Positions 12,901 to 13,124 of a DNA stretch of 13,124 nt are shown here, one piece after another. Made by a program: the position numbers and the translations under genes. The stretch comes from Archaeoglobus sp. GTDB lineage: Archaea > Halobacteriota > Archaeoglobi > Archaeoglobales > Archaeoglobaceae. The notes beneath the pieces were generated by a model. That model did no database searches. It was not told the origin of the DNA and saw nothing but the letters and a program-made list of their open reading frames with translations. The DNA lies in contig QNXS01000065.1 in the NCBI GenBank assembly GCA_003978865.1, forward strand, positions 1 to 13,124, read 5' to 3'. The stretch's first letter is position 1, and the number at the start of each line of letters is the position of its first letter.

Positions 12901-12978
12901 CTATCTGCCTCTGAAACTTGTGTTCAAAATTGTGGAGGTTAGTGTCGTGAAAGGATAAGGGGACTGGGTAAAATATAG

Positions 12979-13053
<75 letters not shown>

Positions 13054-13078
13054 TTGTAATTGCTGTTAAATGCATGCT

Positions 13079-13089
13079 CAATTTAAGCT
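13079..13089 (-). promoter_or_regulatory. TATA box of tRNA-Asp
   Basis: The reverse complement reads AGCTTAAATTG, about 30 bases before the tRNA-Asp 5' end at 13053, as expected for an archaeal tRNA promoter. Confidence 0.45.
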
Positions 13090-13124
13090 TTGTGCTAAAG
13101 TCACACAAAAAACAAAAAATTACA

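Noticed and set aside
12522..12958. Two overlapping + strand open frames
   Set aside because: They have shadow composition (Phe/Ser/Leu-rich) opposite minus-strand remnants and lack ribosome sites.

Overview
This window looks like the chromosome of a thermophilic euryarchaeon. Archaeoglobales (Archaeoglobus, Ferroglobus or a relative) is my best guess, not proven. Evidence: an archaeal-type alanyl-tRNA synthetase with its N-terminal zinc module, archaeal-only families (DUF99/UPF0215, DUF555/UPF0212, HerA-type ATPase, archaeal SUI1), an archaeal RNase P RNA, tRNA genes without encoded CCA, and TATA-box promoters with some genes apparently leaderless.

Bases 1-9,500 are dense core genome. tRNA-Leu(CAG) diverges from a DUF99 gene, which converges on the RNase P RNA gene (rnpB, minus strand). 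A 65-residue protein gene precedes rnpB and diverges from alaS. alaS converges, with a 14-base overlap, on a three-gene minus-strand operon: herA-like ATPase, DUF555 zinc protein, Cas4-like PD-(D/E)XK protein. Upstream of that on the minus strand are the SUI1 initiation factor and an overlapping pair (polytopic membrane protein, fumarylacetoacetate-hydrolase-family enzyme). The membrane protein diverges from hemD (uroporphyrinogen-III synthase). hemD converges on a membrane-anchored winged-helix regulator of the COG2512 type.

Bases 10,311-12,978 are different: AT-rich, sparsely coding and decaying. They hold an intact nucleoside-deoxyribosyltransferase-like gene, a 94-residue orphan reading frame, a relBE toxin-antitoxin module whose toxin is broken, a second two-gene operon with both members frameshifted, and further remnants. 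tRNA-Asp(GTC) closes the window.

The most striking signal is how the decay happened. The region carries at least eight short adjacent tandem duplications of 8-20 bp. Removing one copy restores the reading frame across the 10-bp duplication in relE and the 13-bp duplication in the neighbouring pseudogene. This points to a micro-duplication mutational process as a cause of gene inactivation. I found no CRISPR array, no insertion sequence and no duplicated tRNA end marking an integrated element. I see no clear new multi-gene system. The nearest candidate is the herA/DUF555/Cas4-like operon, whose nuclease-like member lacks a canonical catalytic acidic residue.
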